This document shows, piece after piece, positions 26,207-34,053 of a stretch of 64,000 nt of DNA. The DNA is from an uncultured Dehalococcoidia bacterium (GTDB lineage: Bacteria > Chloroflexota > Dehalococcoidia > Lucifugimonadales > UBA1127): assembly GCA_951812285.1 (NCBI GenBank), contig OX638292.1, positions 2,791,856 through 2,855,855 on the forward strand, given 5' to 3'. How positions within the stretch are numbered: position 1 is the stretch's first letter; the number at the start of each line of letters is the position of its first letter. The notes beneath the pieces were generated by a model. That model made no database searches, was not told the origin of the DNA, and saw only the letters and a program-made list of their open reading frames with translations. Position numbers and translations under genes: made by a program.

Positions 26207-26788
26207 CTACGCCTCCTCCGGCTCGATGAGGCCGTAGTCGCCGTCGTTGCGGCGGTAGAGGACGTTGTGGTCGCCTGTTGCCGCGTTGTGGAACAGGTAG
26301 AAGGAGTGCTCCAGCAGCTCCATCTCCAACACCGCCTCATCCACGGACATCGGCTTCATGGCGAAGCGCTTGGAGCGCACCACGCGGCCCAGCTCAAGCT
26401 CCTCCGGCTCGTCCTCGTCGGGCTCGTCGACGGGAGGCGCCTCGAGCTCGCGGATGCTGTGGATGTCGCCGTGGCGATGGGCTGCCTCGCTGCGGTATGC
26501 GCGGCTCTTGAAGTGGGCCACGCGCCGGTCGAGGGTGTCGGCGAGGGCGTCGACGGCGGCCTGCACCGTCGGGGCTCGCCGTTGCCCGCGAAGCAGCGTG
26601 CCGTTGCACCGCAGCGTCACTTCCACCAGGATGCGGTCCTGCTGCGAGCGGGTCTGCTCCTCGGACACCACCACGTGGGCGTCCACGGGCAGGTTCACGC
26701 GGCCCTCTATGCGCTCCAGCTTCCTGGTCAGGTAGTCGCGGGTCCCCTGGGAGAGCCGATGGTTCCTTGCCTGAATCTGCATCTCCAT
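26207..26788 (-). CDS. hpf: Ribosome hibernation promoting factor, long form
   Basis: 193 residues. N-terminal S30AE/YfiA domain (MQIQARNHRLSQGTRDYL) and C-terminal dimerisation domain (KRFAMKPMSVDEAVLEMELL, ending GDYGLIEPEE) make this the long HPF that forms 100S ribosome dimers in stationary phase. AGGAGG 8 bases before ATG 26788. Convergent with the upstream plus-strand gene, 4 bases apart. Confidence 0.93.
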   Translation of the reverse strand: MEMQIQARNHRLSQGTRDYLTRKLERIEGRVNLPVDAHVVVSEEQTRSQQDRILVEVTLRCNGTLLRGQRRAPTVQAAVDALADTLDRRVAHFKSRAYRSEAAHRHGDIHSIRELEAPPVDEPDEDEPEELELGRVVRSKRFAMKPMSVDEAVLEMELLEHSFYLFHNAATGDHNVLYRRNDGDYGLIEPEEA

Positions 26789-26940
26789 CCGCGCGCCTCC
26801 TGTGTGGTGTAGGGGTTGACCGGCGCCGCAGCTGGGAGCCGCGCCCGGTCGACCGGAGCCGCCCTCTGAGAGGGATACCTATTCTAGTGACATATGGCCC
26901 TAGCAATCAAGGCAACGGACGGGCAGGCCGGGGGATATTG

Positions 26941-27585
26941 CTAGATCTCGCGGGCGAAGGTCAGCCCCCACGTCCGACGAGCGCCGGCCTGCCGGAGCGT
27001 CGCCGCACACGCCTGCAGCGTCGCGCCGGTGGTGGTGACGTCGTCGACGATGACGATCGACTTGCCGATGGCCTCGCGCTGCGCCTTGAACGCCCCCTCG
27101 ACGTTCGCCTGCCGCTCCTCCCTCGACGCCGACCGCGCCTGCGGCCCCGCGCTCTCCGTCCGCGCCAGCAGCCCCGCGTCGACGGGCGCCTCGAGCCACC
27201 GGCCGACCTCGCGGGCCAGCAGCTCCGCCTGGTTGTAGCCGCGCTCGCGCTGCCGCGATCGGTGGAGCGGCACGGGCACGATGACGTCGGGCGACACGCC
27301 GTGCCGTTGGAGGTGCTGCGCCATCGCGGCGCCCATCGGCGCGGCCAGCCCGCGAACGCCGTTGTACTTGAGCCGGTGGACGGCCTTCTGCGCCGCGCCC
27401 TTCATCTCGAACGGCGCCAGCACCAGTTGCAGCCCGACGCCGGTAGTGTCGGCGGCCCGCGGCGTCTCGGCGATGCACCGGTCGCACAGGAACGCCCCCT
27501 CGCGGCCGCACCCCACGCAACGCCGCGGCAGCAGCAGGTCCAGCGCAGCGGACGCGACGCGGCGGATGGCGGTTAGGGTTGGCAT
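26941..27585 (-). CDS. comF: ComF family phosphoribosyltransferase-like protein
   Basis: 214 residues from ATG 27585. N-terminal zinc finger CVGCGREGAFLCDRC, then the PRT fold with VPVPLHRSRQRERGYNQA and the PRPP loop IVIVDDVTTTGAT. ComF proteins assist uptake of single-stranded DNA in competent cells and are also linked to replication restart. No Shine-Dalgarno is visible; a TACAAT box lies 10 bases upstream of the ATG. Confidence 0.9.
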   Translation of the reverse strand: MPTLTAIRRVASAALDLLLPRRCVGCGREGAFLCDRCIAETPRAADTTGVGLQLVLAPFEMKGAAQKAVHRLKYNGVRGLAAPMGAAMAQHLQRHGVSPDVIVPVPLHRSRQRERGYNQAELLAREVGRWLEAPVDAGLLARTESAGPQARSASREERQANVEGAFKAQREAIGKSIVIVDDVTTTGATLQACAATLRQAGARRTWGLTFAREI

Positions 27586-27643
27586 GGTGGGAGGAATTGT
27601 AGCATTTGACAAGATCTGCAGACCCAACGCAGGAAAGCTGAGC

Positions 27644-28723
27644 TCATTCACTAGGTGGCGACGCTTGGCCCCACTCGTTGTAGCCCCAGCAGGAGACGCC
27701 CCCGTCCTTGCGTAGACCGCAAGTGTGCCAGGTGCCCGCGCTTATCTCCTTGAACCGCTCGCCTTGTGGTGCATCTGTCCGTGGGGCGTCAACGGCCCAC
27801 CCGATTCCCCACGACTGCAAGACTCGCTCCGTTGTCCAGTTTTCAGCGGTAGTCCCCGGGGACCTCCAAGGATCCGCATACCGCTCCCAGTCGAACCCCC
27901 AGCAATCCACCGACCCATTCGACAGAAGCCCGCACGAATAGAAATTTCCTAAGGCGAACGCTGAGAACGGCCCTACTCCCTCCGGAGGGAGCTGACCTGC
28001 CGTATCGTGGCCCCAACAGAGGACACTGCCGTCCGAATGCAATCCGCAGTAATTGGCGAACCCCGGCACTATTGAAACGAACTGCTCTCCCGCTGGCGTC
28101 TCTTCTACTTCTTTATGCAATTCACTCGGGTTAAAGGATTGACGAAAGTAAACGCAGAGACCACTGCCATCCTCGCGTAGACCACAAATTTCCGGACTTG
28201 TAGGGCTTCCACTTATCTCTGCTATCTGTTCCCCTTCGAACGGCTCAAATTCACCCCTCGATTCTAGGGGATCCTCCCCCGAGTACCCCGTCCAACAGAT
28301 AACAGTGCCATCCGACCGCAGCCCACAGGTGCCGTTGTTCATGGCGGCAATGGACGTGAACTGGTCTTCTGCTGGCGGAAAGGGTTGAAAGCCAGGGTTG
28401 CGAGCAAGGGAGTCTTCGGTTGCCTCTGGGAACCTCACAGACAAGTCAAGGCCCCAGCAAGCGGTGGTGCCGCTCTCCCGTAGCCCGCATGTGTGAAGTG
28501 CGCCAGCAGTGATCGACGTGAAGCGTTCGTCCTCAGGAGCACGCAACTGACCCCACAGGTCGTCCCCCCAACATGCGACGCTGCCGTCGGGACGCAGGGC
28601 GCAGGTGTGGTCCGCACCCGCGCTCACCTGAACGAAATCACCGCCGCCGCCGCACGCCGCGAATGCCGCAGCGACCATCGCCAAGGCGGCGATGCGCCAC
28701 ATGTGATGCAGAATCTGTTTCAC
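27644..28723 (-). CDS. RCC1-repeat lipoprotein (seven blades)
   Basis: 359 residues, GTG start at 28723 that overlaps the stop of the GNAT gene as GTGA, with GGAG 5 bases upstream. Lipobox FAAC precedes a Gly run. Seven degenerate RCC1/BLIP-II-type blades follow, each of the pattern F..I.AG..HTCGLR.DG.V.CWG..; the fourth (EICGLREDGSGLCVYF) is the most diverged. Seven blades close a beta propeller, so a folded surface-bound binding protein is likely. Lower GC than neighbours. Related to the tandem genes at 37353-39757. Confidence 0.82.
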   Translation of the reverse strand: MKQILHHMWRIAALAMVAAAFAACGGGGDFVQVSAGADHTCALRPDGSVACWGDDLWGQLRAPEDERFTSITAGALHTCGLRESGTTACWGLDLSVRFPEATEDSLARNPGFQPFPPAEDQFTSIAAMNNGTCGLRSDGTVICWTGYSGEDPLESRGEFEPFEGEQIAEISGSPTSPEICGLREDGSGLCVYFRQSFNPSELHKEVEETPAGEQFVSIVPGFANYCGLHSDGSVLCWGHDTAGQLPPEGVGPFSAFALGNFYSCGLLSNGSVDCWGFDWERYADPWRSPGTTAENWTTERVLQSWGIGWAVDAPRTDAPQGERFKEISAGTWHTCGLRKDGGVSCWGYNEWGQASPPSE

Positions 28724-29313
28724 CCCAGCTCCTTCTCCATGGTCCACACCTCGGCCGATTTGGCCACCATGCGCACCAGCCTCCCTCCGATTGCCTGCGT
28801 CCGCACGTACCCCATGCGCTCGTACAGGCGGATGGCGCCCTCGTTCTCCGAGATGACGCTGAGGGCCATCCTGGGCATCCCCATCGCGCGTCCCCTTGCC
28901 TCCGCCGCTTCCAGCAGCAGCGTGCCGACGCCCTTGCCGCGTGCTGCCGGCGCCACTGCCAGTTGGTCGACGACCAGCGCGTCCTTCCGCGGCGGCGAGT
29001 ACAGGACGAGCATGTTGGCGAGGATGAGGGCGGCTCGCCACGGTGAGAAGCGCAGGAACAGGGACTTGGGCCGGAAATTGTAGATCTCCACGCCGGGCGA
29101 TTGGAGCCCCAGGATGCCCTGCAGCTCGCCGTCGGCGGTGGCCGAGAGGCAGGCCGCCGGGTTGACGCCGTCGTGGAACAGACGGACGAAGTCCTCGGCG
29201 TCCCTGAAGCCGATGTGCAGCTTCTTCGCGAAGGCCCCGAACAGTATCCGCAGCGCGTCCTCGACGTGCTCGGCCGCGAGGCCCTCCGTGATGGTGACGT
29301 CCCCTTCGGACAC
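28720..29313 (-). CDS. GNAT family N-acetyltransferase
   Basis: 197 residues, GTG start at 29313. Acetyl-CoA binding loop seen as VDQLAVAPAARGKGVGTLLL followed by AIRLYERMGYV. Substrate not predictable. Located 24 bases after the hydroxyacid oxidase gene and overlapping the RCC1 lipoprotein start, so it bridges a metabolic operon and a surface protein gene. Confidence 0.85.
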   Translation of the reverse strand: MSEGDVTITEGLAAEHVEDALRILFGAFAKKLHIGFRDAEDFVRLFHDGVNPAACLSATADGELQGILGLQSPGVEIYNFRPKSLFLRFSPWRAALILANMLVLYSPPRKDALVVDQLAVAPAARGKGVGTLLLEAAEARGRAMGMPRMALSVISENEGAIRLYERMGYVRTQAIGGRLVRMVAKSAEVWTMEKELG

Positions 29314-29337
29314 TAGCCTGGCACCCGGCCCGCGCGC

Positions 29338-30414
29338 CTACCCAATGCGGTCCATCGGCATGTTCACCCACGCGCTCATCTCGTGGGGCGACGTGACGAC
29401 GGCGTCTGTCTTGGCGATGTACTCGGGGCCCAACTCGTCCATCGACGTGACGCCCAGCAGGCCCATGGCGCTGGTCATCTCGTCCTCGAGGATCTCCAGC
29501 ATGTTCACGACGCCGTCGCTGCCCGCCGCCGAGAGCGCCCAAGCCTGCAGCTTGCCGATGGCGACCGCCTTCGCGCCGAGCGCGACCGCCTTCAGCACGT
29601 CGCTGCCGCGCAGCACGCCGCCGTCGACGATGATCTCCGCGCGGCCGTCCACCGCCTCGACGATCTCCTGCAGCACCTCCATGGAGCCGAGCCCGTGGTC
29701 GAGCTGCCTACCGCCGTGGTTCGACACCCAGATGACGTCCACGCCGTGGTCGACGGCGATGAGCGCGTCCTCAACCGTGGCGATGCCCTTGATCATGAAG
29801 GGAAGCCCCGCCAGGTCGCGGATGCGGTCCATCAGGTCCCACGTCAGCGCCGCGCCGTAGTACGGGTCTCGGGGCGCGCGGCGCGTCGGCTGCACCCACC
29901 GCTCGACCATGACGCGCTCGCGGCGGCTGTAGTGCTGCACGTCCACCGTGACGCAGAGCGCCTTGTAGTCGGCCTCCACCACGCGCCCGATGATGTCTTC
30001 GATCCATGCCCAGTCGCCGTGCACGTAGAGCTGGAACATCTTGGGGTAGTCGACGCAGTTGGCCGTTTCCTCCAGCGTGGGCGCGGTGACCGAGCTCAGC
30101 ACGTGCATGATGCCGTACTCCGCCGCCGCCCGCGTCGCAGCCACGCCGCCCTCCGGGTCGAAGACCTGCAGCGACCCGACCGGGGCGAGCATGACGGGGA
30201 TGCGCAGATCGTGCCCCAGGATGGTCGACGAGGTGTCAATGCTCGACACGTCCCGCAACACCCGCGGGCGGAATGCCAGCCGGTCGAAGGCCAGCCGGTT
30301 GCGCCGCAGCGTCGTCTCGGACTCGGAGCCGCCGACCAGGTAGTCCCAGACGCCCTGGTGCACGCGACGCCGCGCCAGTTGGATGATTTCTTCCGTGCTC
30401 ACAAAATCGGCCAT
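29338..30414 (-). CDS. FMN-dependent alpha-hydroxyacid oxidase/dehydrogenase (LldD/glycolate oxidase family)
   Basis: 358 residues, full TIM-barrel family length. Contains RPRVLRDVSSIDTS near residue 50, PVMLAPVGSLQVFDPEGG, and the active-site SNHGGRQLDHGLGSMEVL (about 230) with the catalytic His. Oxidises 2-hydroxyacids such as lactate or glycolate; the exact substrate is open. In the family the FMN phosphate segment is often IGRP; here it is IGKL. Followed by GNAT and preceded by two HIBADH genes on the same strand. Confidence 0.87.
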   Translation of the reverse strand: MADFVSTEEIIQLARRRVHQGVWDYLVGGSESETTLRRNRLAFDRLAFRPRVLRDVSSIDTSSTILGHDLRIPVMLAPVGSLQVFDPEGGVAATRAAAEYGIMHVLSSVTAPTLEETANCVDYPKMFQLYVHGDWAWIEDIIGRVVEADYKALCVTVDVQHYSRRERVMVERWVQPTRRAPRDPYYGAALTWDLMDRIRDLAGLPFMIKGIATVEDALIAVDHGVDVIWVSNHGGRQLDHGLGSMEVLQEIVEAVDGRAEIIVDGGVLRGSDVLKAVALGAKAVAIGKLQAWALSAAGSDGVVNMLEILEDEMTSAMGLLGVTSMDELGPEYIAKTDAVVTSPHEMSAWVNMPMDRIG

Positions 30415-30443
30415 TGCGGTCCTCCTCCGGGGTGTCGTTCGTG

Positions 30444-31346
30444 TTAGTGGGGCTCCACGTCGGCGCGGATCTCGACGCCCGCGCGCTCCTCCTGCAGCAG
30501 CGCCACGGAGCTCGTGTCGAGATTCCCGCGGCCGCTCTTCGACATGTCGTCGTACTCCTGGTAGGCCAGCGGGCCAAGCTGCAGCGGCACGCCGAACTGC
30601 TCCGCCAGCTCGATCGCCAGGCCAAGGTCCTTGCGGACGAGGTCAACCGTGAACGTTGGTGCGAAGTTGCCCTTGAGGAGGGCGGGAGGGTAGCGCCACT
30701 GCATGGACCGGGTGTTGCCAGTGCTGCGGCTCACGGCCTCGAAGAGCGTGCCCGCGTCCACGCCGGCCTTCACGCCGATGGAGAAGGCCTCCGCCAGCAG
30801 CGGCTGCAGCGAGAGCGTGATGTAGTTGTTGACCAGCTTGCACACCTGCCCGGCGCCCGCGGGCCCGCAGTAGAAGGGCTTGTCGCCGATGCACCGCAGC
30901 ACCGGCAGCAGCTCCTCGTACAGCGCACTGTCGCCGCCGACCAGCAGCGCGAGCGTGGCTTCCTCGGCGCCGATGGTGCCGCCGCTGACCGGGCAGTCGA
31001 GCATGCGAATGCCCTTGGCCGCCAAATCGGCGTGCAGCCGTCGCGTCAGGACGGGCGAGTTCGTCGAGAGGTCGACGTACACCTGCCCGTTCGACGCCCC
31101 GGCCGCGATGCCCTCCGACCCCAGCGCCACCGCCTCGACCTCCACCGGCCCCGGCAGCGACGTGAACACCACCTCCGACGCCTGCGCCACCTGCTGCGGC
31201 GTGTCGCCCCAGTTCGCGCCGGCCTCGAGGAAGGGCGTGGCCGCCTCCCGGCGAATGTCGTGCACCGTTATGGTGTGACCCGCCGCCTGCAGGTGCCGGG
31301 TCATGTGCCGTCCCATCGCTCCCAGGCCGATGAATCCAACGTCCAA
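30444..31346 (-). CDS. 3-hydroxyisobutyrate dehydrogenase family oxidoreductase, copy 1
   Basis: 300 residues. N-terminal Rossmann loop VGFIGLGAMGRHM, substrate loop DCPVSGGTIGAEEATLA, and catalytic Lys in GQVCKLVNNYI. Family members oxidise beta-hydroxyacids with NAD(P). Closely resembles the adjacent copy at 31375-32277 over its whole length, including the C-terminus EERAGVEIRADVEP, so the two arose by tandem duplication. Confidence 0.88.
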   Translation of the reverse strand: MDVGFIGLGAMGRHMTRHLQAAGHTITVHDIRREAATPFLEAGANWGDTPQQVAQASEVVFTSLPGPVEVEAVALGSEGIAAGASNGQVYVDLSTNSPVLTRRLHADLAAKGIRMLDCPVSGGTIGAEEATLALLVGGDSALYEELLPVLRCIGDKPFYCGPAGAGQVCKLVNNYITLSLQPLLAEAFSIGVKAGVDAGTLFEAVSRSTGNTRSMQWRYPPALLKGNFAPTFTVDLVRKDLGLAIELAEQFGVPLQLGPLAYQEYDDMSKSGRGNLDTSSVALLQEERAGVEIRADVEPH

Positions 31347-31374
31347 GTCGTCCTCCTAAGGGCTGTCTCTCGTT

Positions 31375-32277
31375 CTACCGCGGCTCGATGTCTGCGCGGA
31401 TCTCGACGCCCGCGCGCTCTTCCTGCATCAACGCGACGGAGCCCGTGTCCAGCAGCCCACGATCGCGCTCCGCGGATGCCGCGTACTCGCCGAGCGCTAT
31501 CGGCCCGAACTGCACCGGCACCCCAAAATCCTCGGCGAGCTGCAGCCCCAGCGTCAGGTCCTTGCGGCCCAGGTTCACCGTAAACCCGGGGGCAAAGTTG
31601 CCCTTGAACAACCCCGTCGGGTAGCGACGCTGCATGGTTTGCGTGTTGCCCGTGCTCCGGACGATGGCCTCGTACAGCGTGCCCGCATCGACGCCCGCCT
31701 TCACGCCGATGGAGAAGGCCTCCGCCAGCAGCGGCTGAACCGAAAGCGAGATGTAGTTGTTGACCAGCTTGCACACCTGCCCCGCGCCGGCGGGCCCGCA
31801 GTAGAAGGGCTTGTCGCCGATGCACTGCAGCACCGGCAGCAGCTCCTCGTACAGGTCCTTGTCGCCGCCGACGAGGAGCGCGAGCGTCGCCGCCTCCGCG
31901 CCGACGGTGCCGCCGCTCACCGGGCAGTCCAGCATGCGGACGCCCTGGGCGGCGAACTCGGCGTGCAGCCGCCGCGTCAGGACGGGCGAGTTCGTCGACA
32001 GGTCGACGTACACCTGCCCGCTCGACGCCCCGGCGATAATGCCGTCGGTCCCGACTGCCACGGACTCGACGTCCGCCGGCCCCGGCAGCGACGTGAACAC
32101 CACCTCTGCCGATTGAGCCACCTGCTTGGGCGAATCGCCCCAGTTCGCGCCCGCCTCCAGGTAGGGCGTCGCCGCCTCGCGCCGGATGTCGTGCACCGTC
32201 ATAGTGTGGCCCGCCGTCTGCAGGTGCCGCGCCATGTGCCGCCCCATCGCTCCCAGGCCGATGAATCCCACGTCCAT
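31375..32277 (-). CDS. 3-hydroxyisobutyrate dehydrogenase family oxidoreductase, copy 2
   Basis: 300 residues from ATG 32277 (GGGGATCAC upstream); the longer frame upstream reads through a dispersed palindrome and is not coding. Same motifs as copy 1: VGFIGLGAMGRHM, CPVSGGTVGAEAATLA, GQVCKLVNNYI. Differences are concentrated in the C-terminal substrate domain (LGEYAASAERDRG versus YQEYDDMSKSGRG), hinting at different substrates. Confidence 0.88.
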   Translation of the reverse strand: MDVGFIGLGAMGRHMARHLQTAGHTMTVHDIRREAATPYLEAGANWGDSPKQVAQSAEVVFTSLPGPADVESVAVGTDGIIAGASSGQVYVDLSTNSPVLTRRLHAEFAAQGVRMLDCPVSGGTVGAEAATLALLVGGDKDLYEELLPVLQCIGDKPFYCGPAGAGQVCKLVNNYISLSVQPLLAEAFSIGVKAGVDAGTLYEAIVRSTGNTQTMQRRYPTGLFKGNFAPGFTVNLGRKDLTLGLQLAEDFGVPVQFGPIALGEYAASAERDRGLLDTGSVALMQEERAGVEIRADIEPR

Positions 32278-32302
32278 GTGATCCCCTTTCGTCTTCTCCG
32301 TC

Positions 32303-32322
32303 ATTCCCGCGAAAGCGGGAAT
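32303..32322. repeat. Dispersed palindromic element (GCGGGAA type)
   Basis: Perfect 8-base arms ATTCCCGC / GCGGGAAT with loop GAAA, followed by CCAGGGGC, in the gap between galU and the HIBADH copy. Same class as 1547-1564. Confidence 0.75.
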
Positions 32323-32379
32323 CCAGGGGCCCGGCAGCAAAGCGTAGGGGCAACCCTTTTGGTTGCCATTCCTCCATCC

Positions 32380-33252
32380 CTACCCCTGCGCCAGTTCGTC
32401 CTGCAGCCACGCCCTGAAGGCGGGGCCGATGTCGGACCGCCGCAGCGCCAGCGACACCGACGCCCGCAGCATCCCCATCGGGTTGCCGGCGTCGTAGCGC
32501 GTGCCGGTGAACCGCCGCGCGTACACCGGCTGCTCCTCCAGCAGCAGCGCGATGCCGTCGGTGAGCTGCAACTCGCCGCCCGCGCCGGGGGTGACCCGCT
32601 CCATCGCGCCGAACAGCTCCGGCGTCAGCACGTAGCGCCCCACGATGCCCAGGTCCGAGGGCGCCTCGGCGGCTGGCGGCTTCTCCACCATGCCGAGCAC
32701 CCGAATGGCGTCGCCGTCGGCCTCGCCGGGCGCGACGACGCCGTAGCTGCTGATCCGCTCCGGCGGCACCTGCTCGACGGCGATGACCGACGCGTCGTGC
32801 GCCGTCGCCGTGTCGAGCAGCTCGCCGATGGCGGGGGCCTCGCCGCCGCCGATGACGTCGTCCGGCAGCATGACGGCGAAGGGCTCGTCGCCGACGGCGT
32901 TGCGCGCCGTGTAGACGGCGTGCCCCAGCCCGAGCTGCTGGTGCTGCCGCACGAAGATGAACTCGGCCTCCTCCCGCACGCGCCGCATGGCCGTTGCGAG
33001 AGACGTCTCGCCCCTGCGCTCCAGCAGCTCTTCGTACTGCGGTGCAGGGTCGAAGTAGTTGGCCATCGCGTCCTTGCCCTGTGACGTCACGATGACCATC
33101 TGCGACAGCCCGGCGTCCAGCGCCTCCTCCACGATGTAGTGGAGCAACGGCCGGTCGATGAGGGGCAGCAGCTCCTTGGGCACGGCCTTGGACGTCGGCA
33201 ACTGCCGGGTCCCGAGACCCGCCGCCGGAATCACCGCCTTGCGCACGTCCAT
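32380..33252 (-). CDS. galU: UTP-glucose-1-phosphate uridylyltransferase
   Basis: 290 residues. N-terminal nucleotide loop IPAAGLGTRQLPTSKAVPKE, then VIVTSQGKDAMANYFD, MLPDDVIGG and GGELQLTDGIALLL, all typical of GalU. Makes UDP-glucose for cell-surface polysaccharides and glycolipids. AGAGG 8 bases before the ATG. Confidence 0.92.
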   Translation of the reverse strand: MDVRKAVIPAAGLGTRQLPTSKAVPKELLPLIDRPLLHYIVEEALDAGLSQMVIVTSQGKDAMANYFDPAPQYEELLERRGETSLATAMRRVREEAEFIFVRQHQQLGLGHAVYTARNAVGDEPFAVMLPDDVIGGGEAPAIGELLDTATAHDASVIAVEQVPPERISSYGVVAPGEADGDAIRVLGMVEKPPAAEAPSDLGIVGRYVLTPELFGAMERVTPGAGGELQLTDGIALLLEEQPVYARRFTGTRYDAGNPMGMLRASVSLALRRSDIGPAFRAWLQDELAQG

Positions 33253-33361
33253 GACACGACCTCTGCATTGCTGTGCATCGCACGTTTAGGGCCGCAGGGA
33301 TTGTACCACGCCCACTTTCGCGGCAACCGGGGGTTGACGGTCAGTCCTTTGCGCATCATGC

Positions 33362-33391
33362 TAATGCAAAGTAATGTCATATAATGTCTAG
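33362..33391 (+). promoter_or_regulatory. Three phased 10-bp direct repeats, likely TA operator
   Basis: TAATGCAAAG, TAATGTCATA and TAATGTCTAG follow each other without gaps, one per helical turn, 33 bases before the antitoxin start. TATAAT (33380-33385) lies inside. RHH antitoxins commonly bind such phased repeats to repress their own operon. Confidence 0.55.
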
Positions 33392-33424
33392 TGAAGTACG
33401 CGACTACACCCTTGGAGGAAACGT

Positions 33425-33646
33425 ATGACACAGATCACGGCACGCGTGCCCGAGGAACTGGCACAGGCTCTGGACGCGGCCGCCGCGCAGCTTCGACGGA
33501 GCCGTGCAGAGGTGGTCCGCCAGGCGCTCGAACGCTACTTGGAAGACTTTGACGACCTTGCTGTCGCGCTGGAACGCCTCAGCGACCCCGCAGACCCCGT
33601 ATTGGACTGGGATGAGGTAAAGCGTGGGCTTTTCGGTACGGATTAA
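33425..33646 (+). CDS. Ribbon-helix-helix antitoxin
   Basis: 73 residues, GGAGGAA before the ATG. N-terminal strand QITARVPEELAQALDAAAAQL and helices typical of CopG/RHH DNA-binding domains, with a C-terminal acidic tail (LDWDEVKRGLF) to cover the toxin. Overlaps the toxin start by 23 bases. Likely autoregulated through the repeats at 33362-33391. Confidence 0.85.
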   Translation: MTQITARVPEELAQALDAAAAQLRRSRAEVVRQALERYLEDFDDLAVALERLSDPADPVLDWDEVKRGLFGTD

Positions 33647-33878
33647 GGGAAGCGCGGCCAAGGAACTGGCAGCGCTCCCAGAAGCTACGCGGACCCGGAT
33701 AGCTGACGCTATCGACGGCCTCAGTGAGCGCCCATACGCGGGCAGTCGCCTCAAGGGCGACCTGCGGGGCCTGCGCCGCATTCGCGTCGGCGACTACCGC
33801 ATAATCTACGAGCTACAGGACGAGGTGCTTATCGTCCTCGTCATCCGGGTCGCCCACCGCCGGGAGGCTTACCGCTAA
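33624..33878 (+). CDS. RelE-type toxin
   Basis: 84 residues, GTG start at 33624 inside the antitoxin gene. Contains IKGSAAKELAALPEATRTRI, RLKGDLRGLRRIRVGDYRII and VIRVAHRREAYR, the classic RelE/YoeB-like mRNA interferase pattern with basic catalytic residues. Paired with the preceding RHH antitoxin. Confidence 0.88.
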   Translation: MGFSVRIKGSAAKELAALPEATRTRIADAIDGLSERPYAGSRLKGDLRGLRRIRVGDYRIIYELQDEVLIVLVIRVAHRREAYR

Positions 33879-33979
33879 GCCACTCCCCCGCCCACCCCGT
33901 CCCGTCGTTCCCGCAACAATGGGAACCTCACCCAACGCGCCCCGGTCAGTCTCAATTCGCCCGGGCTGGTCTCTCTGTA

Positions 33980-34010
33980 TTGAAATCCAGTGCGAAACTA
34001 CTGGTACACT
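33980..34010 (+). promoter_or_regulatory. Possible promoter of the solute-binding protein gene
   Basis: TTGAAA (33980-33985) and TACACT (34005-34010, preceded by TGG as an extended -10). The 19-base spacer is long, so this is tentative. Confidence 0.3.
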
Positions 34011-34053
34011 GACTGTTGCGGGTCGAACTGAACGCGTGAAGGGGGACGGGTAG

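Noticed and set aside
32278..32340. N-terminal extension of HIBADH copy 2
   Set aside because: The extra 21 codons translate the dispersed palindrome; the Rossmann loop begins right after ATG 32277.
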